A stretch of 64,000 nt of DNA from Gemmataceae bacterium (GCA_009691845.1 SIAJ01000021.1:1-64000), one strand, 5' to 3'; shown: positions 18,452-27,584, counted from the first letter of the stretch. Notes: generated by a model not told the origin, from the sequence alone. Program-made: numbers and translations.

Positions 18452-18831
18452 GGGATACCCCGCAGATGACACGCTCCCTGGCGTTGGAACAGTTTATTGA
18501 GTTCTGTTTGAACGGACCGGATGGCCATTCGTCGGGCTTTTATCACGGAAACCGACCCGCACGAGACTCCGAGATCGGTCGGAAAATGAACATTGCCGCC
18601 CCATCGCATCAACGATTGCTATTCATCGTGCGACTGGGGGATTCAGTTGGAGCGCAATCTGGACGCTCGATGTGCTCAGTTTTCGGCATCACTCGATCTC
18701 CCGTCGCTTTCAACTTGCTCGCTCGTGCTGCTGGGTGCAAGTTTGGTATTCACGATCATCAGGGCCCATCTCAGCCCGCCACGCGTTCCGCGTCAAGCCG
18801 CCGGAAGGTTGCTGAGATCGGGGGGAGCCGA
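18452..18831. other. Intergenic region without recognisable gene
   Basis: About 380 nt separate the DUF885 and creatininase-like genes, both on the minus strand. I found no RNA gene, no strong palindrome and no frame with recognisable protein character; long open frames that cross this stretch on the plus strand are antisense shadows of the flanking genes. Confidence 0.5.
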
Positions 18832-19662
18832 TCACGGCTTTCCCCCAGCGATCGACTTGCGAATTGCTTTTGCCGTTGCGTCCGCTCGCAAGTCGACGAT
18901 CTTCTTGCCCCATTCGATCGTTTTCTCGGCTGGAGCCAGTTCGATACCGTTGATGCGAAACTTGTCGGCCGCGATGCGTTGCTTCATACGTACCGAGTTT
19001 GGGTCAACGGTCATCATCATGGCCGTGATCGCGAAGTCGTCGTGATGGCCCTCATCTTTTTCCACGATGCCCTGAGCCTTCAGCCACTTGGCAACATCCG
19101 GGTAGTTGTAATATCCCGCGATGTAGTGCAGGCGGGTCTTGCCCTCGCCCGCCCATTTCTCGTTGAGCTTCTTGGTCACGGCCTTCAAGCCTGTCTGATT
19201 TCCGCCGCTGTCGCCGATGAGGATGATGTGCTCAAATCCATGCTGCTTGAAGCTGGCAGAGATATCGATCAACAAGCGTTGATATGTTTCCTCGGTCAGG
19301 CTGATCGTGCCCGGATACTTCATGTGAACCGTCGGCGGATCGATCTCCCCTTCTGGAACAAACGCGATGATCGGGGCAACGAGCGCATTGCCGAGCTTGC
19401 GTGCGATGGCCTCGCTGGTCGCCTTTAGCACAACATTATGCTTGCCCGTTACCAAATAGGGCCCGTTTTGTTCGATGCCGCCCGTCGGGATGATGACAGT
19501 CTTCTTGCCGGCCTTCATGGCATCACGGACTTCCAGCCAGGTGAGGTCCTCGATCCACACGGAGTCGACGGCCTCGATCGGACGTGGAGCATCGAGTTTG
19601 GGGAATTGCGCGAAGAGTGGGTTCGCGGAGAGAAGGGAGAGGATTATCAGGCTACGGTACAT
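18832..19662 (-). CDS. Creatininase-like secreted protein
   Basis: A 276-residue protein with a signal peptide (MYRSLIILSLLSANPLFAQ) and a creatininase/creatinine amidohydrolase-type core. The family's first metal motif, normally E-x-H-G-P-H-L with an Asp further on, is changed here to IEQNGPYLVTGKHN: the first His is Asn and the usual Thr-Asp is Gly-Lys. The later motifs are present as LIGDSGGNQTGLKAV (family GHGGN-like) and a KDEGHHDDFAITAMMM segment (family H-A-G/D-E-type). The metal site is therefore remodelled, and cleavage of the classical substrates should not be assumed. It is 90 nt from the DNRLRE-type gene upstream, so a two-gene unit is possible. Confidence 0.78.
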   Translation of the reverse strand: MYRSLIILSLLSANPLFAQFPKLDAPRPIEAVDSVWIEDLTWLEVRDAMKAGKKTVIIPTGGIEQNGPYLVTGKHNVVLKATSEAIARKLGNALVAPIIAFVPEGEIDPPTVHMKYPGTISLTEETYQRLLIDISASFKQHGFEHIILIGDSGGNQTGLKAVTKKLNEKWAGEGKTRLHYIAGYYNYPDVAKWLKAQGIVEKDEGHHDDFAITAMMMTVDPNSVRMKQRIAADKFRINGIELAPAEKTIEWGKKIVDLRADATAKAIRKSIAGGKP

Positions 19663-19751
19663 GTTGGCTCCTGGGTGATAAGTTCTTTATGCCCCTTCGT
19701 TCTTAGGGAAGGGGGCCGGCGGGTTAGGTTCTTCGATGAGGAATAACCAAC

Positions 19752-21122
19752 TCACTTCGGCACATAAACCAAATACAAAGCCGGCCGATTGCGAATCTCC
19801 TTCGCTTCGCGCGACCAGGCTCGGCCGAGCCAATCGCGTGAGTCGCCGTGCAACATGAAGCCGTGATTCTCGTGCTTGCCATCGGTCCAGTAGCGAACGG
19901 CATGCGTGAAGTCCCAGGCGTTGATCATCCCCTGGCCTTGCCCGTGTGCAATGTAGATCGGCAAGAAATCCAGATCGGGGCCATAATGCCGCCCGCCGAT
20001 TTCCTTCCAGTATTTGTCCTTGGCGTACTGGTACGCGTTCACTTCGTACTCGTCCCACGGACGATTGCACGGCTCGGCCACCCACATCGTTGGCCGGGCG
20101 AATGGGTCGTTATCTTTGGAGTACTGCTTGCTCTCACGCTGCACAACCAGCTTCGCGTGCAGAATATTGGTGCCATTCGGGATGCTGGAAAAATCGATCC
20201 GCATGAGTGGGCTGCGATGCCGCATGAAGATCTCGTGCGTCTCGCGTCTGCCGAGATTTTCCGCCCGATCGAGAGTGAGTCCGTCGGGTCCGTGGCTCGA
20301 CCAGTAGGCATCTTTCCAGCCAGAATAAGCTTTGTCTGGGTTGCTCGTATCAAAACCTTTCTCGCCGTCGCGGAGGACCACCTTGATCGCTTTCGGATGA
20401 GTCTTGCGAAGCTTGTCGAACTCGGTCGTGAACTCGTCTTCGATCTCGGCCAGCGTGCGTTCCGTCGGCTTCACCCATTGTTTTTCGAGCTTCTTGCCGA
20501 GTTCTTGAACGCTCTCGACCACGAGGTCGGTGCCAAGAACGGGGAACTTCGTGCGCTCCGGGCGAACCTCAAGCCGGCGATCATTCACGCGGATGCTATC
20601 GATGAAGATCGATTCGCCCTCGTGCGGCTGGTACATAAAAATCTCCAGGCTCACGATGTCGCCGAACCTCGGGTGCAAACTGTACTCGTCCTTATGTAGG
20701 CTGCCCATGATCGTGTTCTTGCCTTTGTTCAGGAAGGCCGTCTTCGTCCACCGCGAGACGCCCGCATCCCAGCCCTGGCCGCGCTGGCTCTTCTCTTGCA
20801 TCACCGTGAAGCCGACAACACAAGTTCGCTCAACGGTCACGTCGGCCTGAAAATTGTGGAACTTCGCCCAATCCTTGGGGACATCTTTTGTGGCAACGGT
20901 TGGCCAGGTGCCGCCCGCAAACGTGAGTTTCAGACTCTGTTTTCCTGATGTCGCGTTCGTATCGCTCACGGCAATCTTGACTGCGGGTTCCTTGGTCTTG
21001 CCGCCGAAATTCGCCCAGGCCATCGCGGCATCGGCCGTTTCGAAGTCGAACAACACCGTGTCGGGCTTGGGTTCTGCGGCAGGGATCACAAAGAGCGAGC
21101 CAAGTAGAAGAGCGGAGAGCAT
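19752..21122 (-). CDS. Secreted two-domain protein, CBM-like plus DNRLRE-like
   Basis: A 456-residue protein with a short signal peptide (MLSALLLGSLFVIPAAE). Residues about 20-190 look like a carbohydrate-binding jelly roll (DTVLFDFETADAAMAW, then SLEIFMYQPHEGESIFIDSI). The C-terminal 200 residues resemble a DNRLRE/fibre-type beta-sandwich (GRRETHEIFMRHRSPLMRID, ILHAKLVVQRES, MINAWDFTHAVRYWTDGKHE, GFMLHGDS). Such proteins are usually cell-surface or secreted glycan binders; no catalytic motif is evident. Same strand as the creatininase-like gene downstream. Assignment of the domains is by general pattern only. Confidence 0.65.
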   Translation of the reverse strand: MLSALLLGSLFVIPAAEPKPDTVLFDFETADAAMAWANFGGKTKEPAVKIAVSDTNATSGKQSLKLTFAGGTWPTVATKDVPKDWAKFHNFQADVTVERTCVVGFTVMQEKSQRGQGWDAGVSRWTKTAFLNKGKNTIMGSLHKDEYSLHPRFGDIVSLEIFMYQPHEGESIFIDSIRVNDRRLEVRPERTKFPVLGTDLVVESVQELGKKLEKQWVKPTERTLAEIEDEFTTEFDKLRKTHPKAIKVVLRDGEKGFDTSNPDKAYSGWKDAYWSSHGPDGLTLDRAENLGRRETHEIFMRHRSPLMRIDFSSIPNGTNILHAKLVVQRESKQYSKDNDPFARPTMWVAEPCNRPWDEYEVNAYQYAKDKYWKEIGGRHYGPDLDFLPIYIAHGQGQGMINAWDFTHAVRYWTDGKHENHGFMLHGDSRDWLGRAWSREAKEIRNRPALYLVYVPK

Positions 21123-21421
21123 GGAGCAACCTTCGTTGAGCGATTGGGCACATTTTTCGACTCTACTCTTCGCTAATCCCCATGAATGGACCCAAGAAAG
21201 GCTTGCGTTTTCGCGTTTTATTAGCGCAGATCAGTGAGGATTAGCGTTATGGCAGTGAGAATGAGCATACCCATGCGGCATTCGCCCGGCAAAGCCAAAC
21301 TTTCCTGATTCCTCGGAATTACCTGTCACAAACGGGGCCCTCAATCGTCTAACTAGTGAACTCTCAGCCCGCCATTTCATGTCCGGGGGGGCAACGGATT
21401 TTCACCTCTTCGAGAATTGCC
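21123..21421. other. Divergent promoter region with ATTAGCG repeat
   Basis: This 299-nt region separates divergently transcribed genes, so both promoters should lie here, although I cannot assign -35/-10 boxes with confidence. At 21220-21246 is a 27-nt word (ATTAGCGCAGATCAGTGAGG...) that matches 25729-25755 at most positions, a dispersed repeat family of this genome. Confidence 0.45.
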
Positions 21422-23635
21422 ATGAACCTGAACAAATCGCTCCAATTTGGCCTTCCTCTCATCGCCATCCTGGTGGCCATTGCGGCATTCTTTACCTCGC
21501 GGGGCGAGTCGGCCCCTTCGCCACAAGAGCCCAGAAACGAACCGGTCGCTCAGCTGAAACCGGCGGTCACGCTACCGATCAGCCAGGTGATTCTGTTCAA
21601 CAGTGGCGTCGGGCACTTCACCCGTTCCGGCGACGTCGAGGGCGAGGCTCGCGTTGATCTCACGTTCCCCGAGGACGACATCAACGATCTCATCAAGTCG
21701 ATGACCCTTCGCGATCTGTCGCCGAACGGCAAAGTCGCGGCCGTCACTTACGACTCGCACGATCCGATCGATCGCACGCTTGCCAGCTTCGCGATCAATC
21801 TGAACAACAGCCCGTCGTTGGCCCAGATTCTGACGCAGGCTCGTGGCGAGCAAATTGAAGTCACGCTGATCAACACCGCCAATCAACCCGGCAATATCAC
21901 GGGCAAGATCATCGGCGTCGAAGCACAACAGGTCGCCACAAAGGATGGGCCGATCACGACCACGGTGCTGAACATGTGGTGTGCCGAGGGCGTGCGGGCC
22001 GTGAAGATGAGCGAGATTCAGAAGCTGCGGTTTGCGAACCCTGTCATCGAGAACGAATTTCGCCGAGCTTTGGAAACGCTGGCCCTTTCGCACGACTCGC
22101 AGAAGAAGGCTGTGAGCCTGCATTTCTCGGGTGAAGGCAAGCGCAAGGTCGAGGTTGGCTACGTGATTGAGAACCCGATTTGGAAGACGACCTATCGGCT
22201 CGTGCTCGACAAGGAGGGGGCCAAGAAGCCGTACCTGCAAGGCTGGGCCGTGGTCGAGAACCCGACCGACGAAGATTGGAACAAGGTCAACATGGCCCTC
22301 GTGAGTGGCCGGCCGATCTCGTTCAAGATGGATTTGTATAACCCGCTCTATGTGAGCCGACCGACCATCGAACCGGAATTGTTTGCGAGTCTGCGGCCCA
22401 TCGCGTATAGCGGGGCGATGAAGCGATCGGGGACATCGCCAGAAGTGATTGAAGAAGTAGAAAAATTACTCGATGGAAAGGAAAGCAAGAAGAAAGCAGT
22501 CCCACAGTCCGGACTCTTGGGTGGGGCCGGCAACGGCGAAGTCGGTCCCAACGACATTACACACAAGTTTCGCCACAAGGATGTCGCATGGAATGTCGAT
22601 GCCGTTCAGCTGAAACTGGGCGACCGCCTGGACCTCGCACGGAGCGTCGAGAGTGTCGCCACTGCCTCCTCCCTCGGCGATTACTTCCAATACATCATCG
22701 ATCGCCCTGTCGATCTCGCTCGGCAAAAATCGGCACTCTTGCCGATCATCAACAAGGATGTCGAGGGTAAGCGCGTCAGCATTTACAACCCCGGCGTGCA
22801 GCCAAAACATCCGCTGCTCGGGCTCAAGTTCAAGAACACGTCCGGCATGCCGCTCACACAAGGGCCGATCACCGTGTTCGAAGGCTCGGTCTATGCCGGC
22901 GATACGCGGGTGCTCGATTTGCAGCCGGATGAAGAACGGCTCGTGAGTTACGCGATCGATCTCGGCACCGAGGTGAGGGTTAAGCCCGGCAAGGATTCGT
23001 CGCGGATTACCAGCGTGAAAGCTGTGAAGGGCATCATCTACACGAACACCCTGGTGCGAGAGGAACGACTTTACGACATCTCGAATCGCAGCACGACGGA
23101 TCGGAATCTGTTGATCGAACACCCGAACCGCAAGGGGCAAGGCTTCACGTTCAAGGGAACGAATCAGCCGAAGGAGGAAGCAGCCGATGTGTTCCGCTTC
23201 GAGGTTCCCGTGGGTGCCAAGAAGGACCTGAGTTACACGGTCATCGAAGAACGCGATGCCGGCTCATCCGTGCACCTGACCAACAATGCCAGCGATCAGA
23301 TTTCGTACTTCATCAACCTGAAAGAAGCCCCGGCCTCGCTCAAGGAGAAACTGCAAGAGGCGCTGAAGGTGAAGGGAGGTTGGGACAAGGTGCGTTCAGA
23401 CATCACGACTTCCAATCAGCGTATCCAGACCATCACGGCCGATCAAAAGCGGCTACGCGACAACATGCGGGAGTTGCCGAAGGACAGCGAGCTATTCAAA
23501 CGATACCTTAAGACGCTGGAAGAACAGGAAACTGAAATGGACACGCTGCAAGCCAAGCTGAAAACCCTGCAAGGAGACGAAGCGAAGACGCGGCTGGCTT
23601 ACGACCATTACCTGGCGAATTTGAGTGCGGAGTAG
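21422..23635 (+). CDS. DUF4139 domain-containing envelope protein
   Basis: About 737 residues from the ATG at 21422, preferred because it starts the N-terminal membrane segment (LIAILVAIAAFFTS). The upstream 66 nt of open frame are not protein-like. The DUF4139 region spans about 190-630, with VEVGYVIENPIWKTTYRLVL and WAVVENPTDEDWNKVNMALVSG as recognisable beta-strands of the mucoidy-inhibitor-like family. The C-terminal 130 residues are a charged coiled coil (KVRSDITTSNQRIQTITADQ, ETEMDTLQAKLKTLQ). It is probably anchored in the cytoplasmic membrane and faces the periplasm. Function unknown. Transcribed divergently from the DNRLRE-type gene. Confidence 0.88.
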   Translation: MNLNKSLQFGLPLIAILVAIAAFFTSRGESAPSPQEPRNEPVAQLKPAVTLPISQVILFNSGVGHFTRSGDVEGEARVDLTFPEDDINDLIKSMTLRDLSPNGKVAAVTYDSHDPIDRTLASFAINLNNSPSLAQILTQARGEQIEVTLINTANQPGNITGKIIGVEAQQVATKDGPITTTVLNMWCAEGVRAVKMSEIQKLRFANPVIENEFRRALETLALSHDSQKKAVSLHFSGEGKRKVEVGYVIENPIWKTTYRLVLDKEGAKKPYLQGWAVVENPTDEDWNKVNMALVSGRPISFKMDLYNPLYVSRPTIEPELFASLRPIAYSGAMKRSGTSPEVIEEVEKLLDGKESKKKAVPQSGLLGGAGNGEVGPNDITHKFRHKDVAWNVDAVQLKLGDRLDLARSVESVATASSLGDYFQYIIDRPVDLARQKSALLPIINKDVEGKRVSIYNPGVQPKHPLLGLKFKNTSGMPLTQGPITVFEGSVYAGDTRVLDLQPDEERLVSYAIDLGTEVRVKPGKDSSRITSVKAVKGIIYTNTLVREERLYDISNRSTTDRNLLIEHPNRKGQGFTFKGTNQPKEEAADVFRFEVPVGAKKDLSYTVIEERDAGSSVHLTNNASDQISYFINLKEAPASLKEKLQEALKVKGGWDKVRSDITTSNQRIQTITADQKRLRDNMRELPKDSELFKRYLKTLEEQETEMDTLQAKLKTLQGDEAKTRLAYDHYLANLSAE

Positions 23636-23659
23636 AAGGACTTGGAAGTATCAGCCATA

Positions 23660-23712
23660 GTAGCCCGCACACTCCGTGTGCGGGAGTTCGGCACACGGAG
23701 TGTGCCGACTAC
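23660..23712. repeat. GTAG-headed REP pair (double hairpin)
   Basis: The element reads GTAG, hairpin one (CCCGCACAC TCC GTGTGCGGG), a 5-nt spacer, hairpin two (GGCACAC GGA GTGTGCC), then GACTAC. The outer GTAG/CTAC ends can pair, giving a three-way junction, and the two halves are also largely complementary. GTAG followed by a hairpin is the hallmark of REP sequences mobilised by RAYT (TnpA-REP) proteins. Confidence 0.75.
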
Positions 23713-23903
23713 TATTCGAAATGCAAGCGGCCCCAGGTAAACCTGGAGCCGCACCGCCCAGGCGTCGCCCAAACACCTGAAACGGCAACTTCGTTGTATC
23801 ACTTCCGTCAGGCGAACGCAAAGAAAAACCACCAATCATGTGTCGAAGTTCGCCAATAAGATTAGGCCGATCATTCACCCCGTGTCCCAGATCGAGAATC
23901 GTC

Positions 23904-25223
23904 ATGGGCTTGCGTCAACTTGCGATCGTGTTCTTGGTGCCGCTGGCACCTGTTGCCAGTGCGTCCGATTGGCCCCAATTTCGTGGCCCCGGTGGGACCG
24001 GCGTGATCACGGACAGCACACTGCCCCCGCAACGCTGGACCACAACCGAGAACGTGGCCTGGAAGTACGAGGTTCCCGGCTACGGTTGGTCCTGTCCCAT
24101 CGTGGTGGGCGGACGCGTCTATGTGACAAGCTGTGTGGGCCAGACGAAAATGCCAGCACCGAAGACCGGCTACTACGCTCCCCGGGACACGAAGACGCTG
24201 ACTGGCGAACATCGCTGGACCGTGTTCTGCCTCGATGCGACCACCGGCAAAGTTCTGTGGGAACGAGTCGCACACAAGGGCCCGCCGCAATATCCGATTC
24301 ACGTCAAGTCGAGCTATGCCTCGGAAACGCCGGTGAGCGATGGCGAACGCGTGTATGCCTATTTCGGCAACGTCGGAATTTTTTGCTACGACCGCGAGGG
24401 CAAGGAACTGTGGTCGAAGTCGTGGGGTGTGTATCCCACACGTGTCGATTGGGGGACCGGGGCCTCGCCTGTGTTGCATGGAGATCGCGTCTACATTGTC
24501 AACGACAACGAGAGGAGTTCTTTCCTCGTGGCCCTCGACAAAACAACCGGCAAAGAACTTTGGAAAGTCGAACGCGACGAGAAGAGCAACTGGGCCACGC
24601 CGTTCATCTGGGACAACGGCAAGCGGACCGAGATTGTCACCACGGGTACGAAGAAAGTCCGCTCGTACGATCTCGATGGCAAGCTCCTCTGGCAACTCGG
24701 CGGCATGTCGTCGATCTGCGTGCCGTCTCCGATCGCGGCACACGCTCTGCTGTTCGTGAGTTCCGGCTACGAGTTTGGCCGACCCCGTCCGGTGCTCGCA
24801 ATAAAGCCCGGCGCATCGGGGGACATCTCGCTGAAGAAGGATGAAACCAGCAGCGAGTTCATCGCATGGTTCCGCGATTCGGCCGGGGCCTATCACCCCA
24901 CGCCCCTGATTCTCGGCGACTATCTTTACATGCTCTACTCGACCGGGTTTATTTCCTGCTACGAGGCAAAGACCGGGAAGCCGGTCTACGAACGCGAACG
25001 CCTTCCCGGCAGCTTCACGGCCTCGCCCTGGAGTTATGGGGGCAAGATTTTTTGCTTGAGCGAGGAGGGGGTCACATACGTGGTGAAGGCCGGTGCCAAG
25101 TATGAGTTGCTCGAAAAGAACGTGCTCGGAGAAGTGGCCCTGGCAACGCCGGCGATTGCAGATGGCAGATTGTTTATTCGGACCGTGACCACGCTGTATT
25201 GCATCCAAAAGCCAACAAAGTAG
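23904..25223 (+). CDS. Secreted PQQ-like beta-propeller protein
   Basis: About 439 residues from the ATG at 23904, which begins a signal peptide (MGLRQLAIVFLVPLAPVASA). The planctomycete opening SDWPQFRGPGGTGV follows. Propeller blades are marked by repeated tryptophan-docking motifs such as CLDATTGKVLWERV, CYDREGKELWSKS, ALDKTTGKELWKVE and CYEAKTGKPVYERE. These proteins (outer membrane assembly lipoprotein YfgL-like/PQQ-like) are common in planctomycetes; binding of PQQ itself is usually not expected. Substrate or partner unknown. Preceded by 270 nt that contain a REP pair. Confidence 0.9.
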   Translation: MGLRQLAIVFLVPLAPVASASDWPQFRGPGGTGVITDSTLPPQRWTTTENVAWKYEVPGYGWSCPIVVGGRVYVTSCVGQTKMPAPKTGYYAPRDTKTLTGEHRWTVFCLDATTGKVLWERVAHKGPPQYPIHVKSSYASETPVSDGERVYAYFGNVGIFCYDREGKELWSKSWGVYPTRVDWGTGASPVLHGDRVYIVNDNERSSFLVALDKTTGKELWKVERDEKSNWATPFIWDNGKRTEIVTTGTKKVRSYDLDGKLLWQLGGMSSICVPSPIAAHALLFVSSGYEFGRPRPVLAIKPGASGDISLKKDETSSEFIAWFRDSAGAYHPTPLILGDYLYMLYSTGFISCYEAKTGKPVYERERLPGSFTASPWSYGGKIFCLSEEGVTYVVKAGAKYELLEKNVLGEVALATPAIADGRLFIRTVTTLYCIQKPTK

Positions 25224-25410
25224 CACTCTCGCTCCGCAAGTGGGGGCAGTGTTCGCCTTGAAATGACGGCACCGCACCCACCGCGTCCTGCCTCCCTCTC
25301 GCGGAACGACAGGGCTACCTTTAGCGGCCCATTTCGCCCGCGAACCTCCTCGCTTATTTTGGTGTCTCAGACGGGATCGCCCGGGTTGTTTTCGACAAGG
25401 GCGGTGGATC

Positions 25411-25657
25411 ATGCAAAGCAGGGACCTCGAACACTCCTTTCGAGACGATGAGCAAGTGACGGAAAAGATTCCCTTCGGAAACGAAGGGCAAACGCGGCGA
25501 ACGAATTGCCCACGGCGACAAGGAACTAGTGGAAAAAGTCGGCCACAATGACCCATGCCCGTGCGGATCCGGCAAGTTGTTCAAGAAATGTTGCCGAGAC
25601 TCCGGCTGCTTTCGATGGAGTGAATCGGGACCACTACTTTTAGGGAGTGAGTTGTAA
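25411..25657 (+). pseudogene. Small SEC-C motif protein gene, frameshifted
   Basis: From ATG 25411, frame 1 reads [20 protein letters not shown] then PFGNEG. After a +1 shift near 25483-25490 (GAAGGGCAAACG), frame 2 continues [20 protein letters not shown] and then [16 protein letters not shown], a perfect SEC-C zinc motif (CxCxSGxxxKxCC) like the SecA tail, ending at 25657. Neither frame alone makes a sensible protein: frame 2 has no ATG and has an upstream TGA, and frame 1 loses the zinc site. SEC-C motifs bind zinc and proteins or ribosomes. One extra base explains the break. The remainder of the 25224-25780 gap holds only the dispersed repeats listed separately. Confidence 0.65.
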
Positions 25658-25673
25658 TCAAAACAGCTAACGC

Positions 25674-25755
25674 GAATCTTCAATGATCTTCACTAATCCG
25701 AATACAAGATGCCGTATCTGTGCTCGTTATTAGTGGAGATCAGCGAAGATTAGTG
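25674..25755. repeat. Inverted pair of ATTAGTG-type repeats
   Basis: The word at 25729-25755 (ATTAGTGGAGATCAGCGAAG...) matches the complement of 25674-25701 and also the single copy at 21220-21246. The pair could fold as a long imperfect hairpin with a loop of about 27 nt. It lies between the broken SEC-C gene and a small minus-strand gene. Confidence 0.55.
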
Positions 25756-25780
25756 TTCAAAAAATGCAGGGCCTACGCGA

Positions 25781-25975
25781 TCAAGATTCCTGCGAAGGCC
25801 GTTCGTTTTTCCGCATCTCTTTCTTCAAATACCCGGGGCAACGCAGAACCGGTTGCCCTGGGTACTTGGGGAAATCAGGTTCCGAAAGTGCCAGTTCGCA
25901 AAGCAAGAAGCGCGAGCCTTTTCCCGTCAAGACTTCGCGCATTTGCTGGCAGCTTTCGCAGAGGCTGGTGTTCAT
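25781..25975 (-). CDS. Small four-cysteine (putative zinc-binding) protein
   Basis: A 64-residue protein, MNTSLCESCQQMREVLTGKG then SRFLLCELALSEPDFPKYPG and QPVLRCPGYLKKE. The Cys pattern C-x2-C, C, C (residues 6, 9, 26 and 46) with the conserved-looking TGKGSRFLLC and FPKYPGQPVLRCPGY segments suggests a tiny zinc ribbon. I recall similar short planctomycete hypothetical proteins but cannot name a family. It is transcribed divergently from the AAA ATPase gene, with 76 nt between starts. Composition and motif layout argue that it is real although it is easy for gene callers to miss. Confidence 0.7.
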   Translation of the reverse strand: MNTSLCESCQQMREVLTGKGSRFLLCELALSEPDFPKYPGQPVLRCPGYLKKEMRKNERPSQES

Positions 25976-26051
25976 GCTGAGTCACGACCGTGCAATTCTC
26001 TTCCCGGTAAGTCGGGATTCTCTAGTCTCACTGTAACTGTCAACGTCCGAT

Positions 26052-27413
26052 ATGCGAGGCCCAAGAGCGATGGACATCAACGGCGAAGAAGTTGGAGTAG
26101 ACCCGTTTTTGCCGACCATGTGCAAAATCGGCGACATTATGGCCCCGGCCGCACCGCACGACAAAGAGTCGGTTGAAGGGGAACTCGGAGAACTCACCGA
26201 CTTGATCGTGAAACTCGTCTCAACCGTGGCCCGGTTCACAACGGACTGGGTGTCCAAGCAACTTCGACTGTCCATGCCGCTGGTCAGGGTATTGCTGGAC
26301 AGCCTGACTCAAGAAGGTCTGATCGAGGAACTCTGGCAGACCGGTCAAGGAAGTGCTCACTACAAGATCGCGCAACAAGGTAGAGACCTTGCGGTTCGAC
26401 TAATTGAAGCTTGCGGCTACATCGGTCCGGCTCCCGTACGGATGGAGACCTATGCGTCCATGCTGCGCTGGCAATTCACGAATACGCCGCCAGTTCGGCC
26501 CGAACATGTCACGACCGCATTGCAGACCATGGTATTGCCCAAGAAGTCTGCGCAACTGGCCGGCCTCGCTGTCTCTTCCGGACGAAGCCTGTTCGTGTAC
26601 GGGCCTTCCGGCAATGGAAAAAGCAGCTTGGGCCGCTGCATTCACTCGGCCTTGCCTGGCGATTACTGGGTTCCTTACGCCATCAGTGTCGGCAACAGCG
26701 TGATCCGGATGTTCGACGATCAATGCCATCAGAAGGTCGATCTCGGTGCGGACAAGGCAGATCTGATCGACAATCGCTGGATCCGCATCCGTCGTCCGAT
26801 GGTCGTGGTCGGCGGCGAATTGACTCTCGATCAGCTCGACTTGATTTACAGCCCATCGTTCCGGTTCTACGAAGCCCCGGCACACTTGAAGGCCAATGGC
26901 GGCGTGTTCCTCGTCGATGACTTCGGCCGCGAACGTGTGTCGCCGGAGCAATTGCTCAATCGCTTCATCACGCCGATGGAACATCAGATCGACTACTTCA
27001 CGTTGCGAACCGGTCAGAAGATCCAGTTGCCGCTGCGGCATGTGCTGATCATCGCGACCAACCTGAGTCCCGAAACCGTGACCGACCCAGCCTTCTTACG
27101 TCGAATGGGTTATCGACTCTACCTCGGGCCACCATCGGAGGAACAGTATTCGAAGATCTTCCAGGCGTATGCAAAAAAAATGGGTGCCGCCGTTGCTCCC
27201 GAGATGATTGAGCGACTGCTCAATCGTTATCGCGAGTTAGGGAAAGAACTGCGTGCCTGCGAGCCTCGCGATCTCATCGAGCGCTCGAATGACGTTTGCA
27301 AATTCCACAACCGTCCGCTGGAATTGACCGCGAAGGTGCTCGACCTGGCCTGGACCGGCTATTTCGGCGACCAAGCCCTGCCAGCCGCGAAGCAGGAAGA
27401 GGCCGCTGAGTAG
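26052..27413 (+). CDS. AAA ATPase with N-terminal winged helix
   Basis: A 453-residue cytoplasmic protein. Residues about 40-120 look like a winged-helix domain (DLIVKLVSTVARFTTDWVSK, LRLSMPLVRVLLDSLTQEGL), followed by an ATPase core with Walker A YGPSGNGKSSLG near 180, Walker B GGVFLVDDFGRERV near 287 and a sensor-1-like RHVLIIATNLSP. A lid domain with IERLLNRYRELGKELRACEPRDL completes it. Similar single-AAA proteins occur near pilus/secretion or stress genes in several phyla, but the function is not established. A start at the internal ATG 26070 (MDINGEEVGVDP) is also possible. Confidence 0.8.
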   Translation: MRGPRAMDINGEEVGVDPFLPTMCKIGDIMAPAAPHDKESVEGELGELTDLIVKLVSTVARFTTDWVSKQLRLSMPLVRVLLDSLTQEGLIEELWQTGQGSAHYKIAQQGRDLAVRLIEACGYIGPAPVRMETYASMLRWQFTNTPPVRPEHVTTALQTMVLPKKSAQLAGLAVSSGRSLFVYGPSGNGKSSLGRCIHSALPGDYWVPYAISVGNSVIRMFDDQCHQKVDLGADKADLIDNRWIRIRRPMVVVGGELTLDQLDLIYSPSFRFYEAPAHLKANGGVFLVDDFGRERVSPEQLLNRFITPMEHQIDYFTLRTGQKIQLPLRHVLIIATNLSPETVTDPAFLRRMGYRLYLGPPSEEQYSKIFQAYAKKMGAAVAPEMIERLLNRYRELGKELRACEPRDLIERSNDVCKFHNRPLELTAKVLDLAWTGYFGDQALPAAKQEEAAE

Positions 27414-27476
27414 CCGCGTTCGTCAGAATGCGGGAGAGACCCCTACACTTGAAGTTTCTTTCAACGGGCACGCTTC

Positions 27477-27515
27477 CCGCACTCTTACGAGTGCGGCTAT
27501 GAGTGGTGCGGCTAC
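27477..27515. repeat. Solo REP-type hairpin upstream of der
   Basis: A hairpin CCGCACTC TTAC GAGTGCGG followed by CTAT, and 15 nt later GTGCGGCTAC. It shares the arm sequence of the GTAG-headed REP at 44141 but lacks a full partner, so it looks like a single or partly eroded copy in the 170-nt gap before der. Confidence 0.55.
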
Positions 27516-27584
27516 GAATGCCGAGCGAATCTCCTGCAAACCCCGTATAATTCACTTTTCGCTTCGTGATTCCGGGGTTTCGTC

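Noticed and set aside
23840-24844. A 334-codon frame overlapping the PQQ-like gene
   Set aside because: Arg-rich shadow frame; the other frame encodes the signal peptide and propeller motifs.
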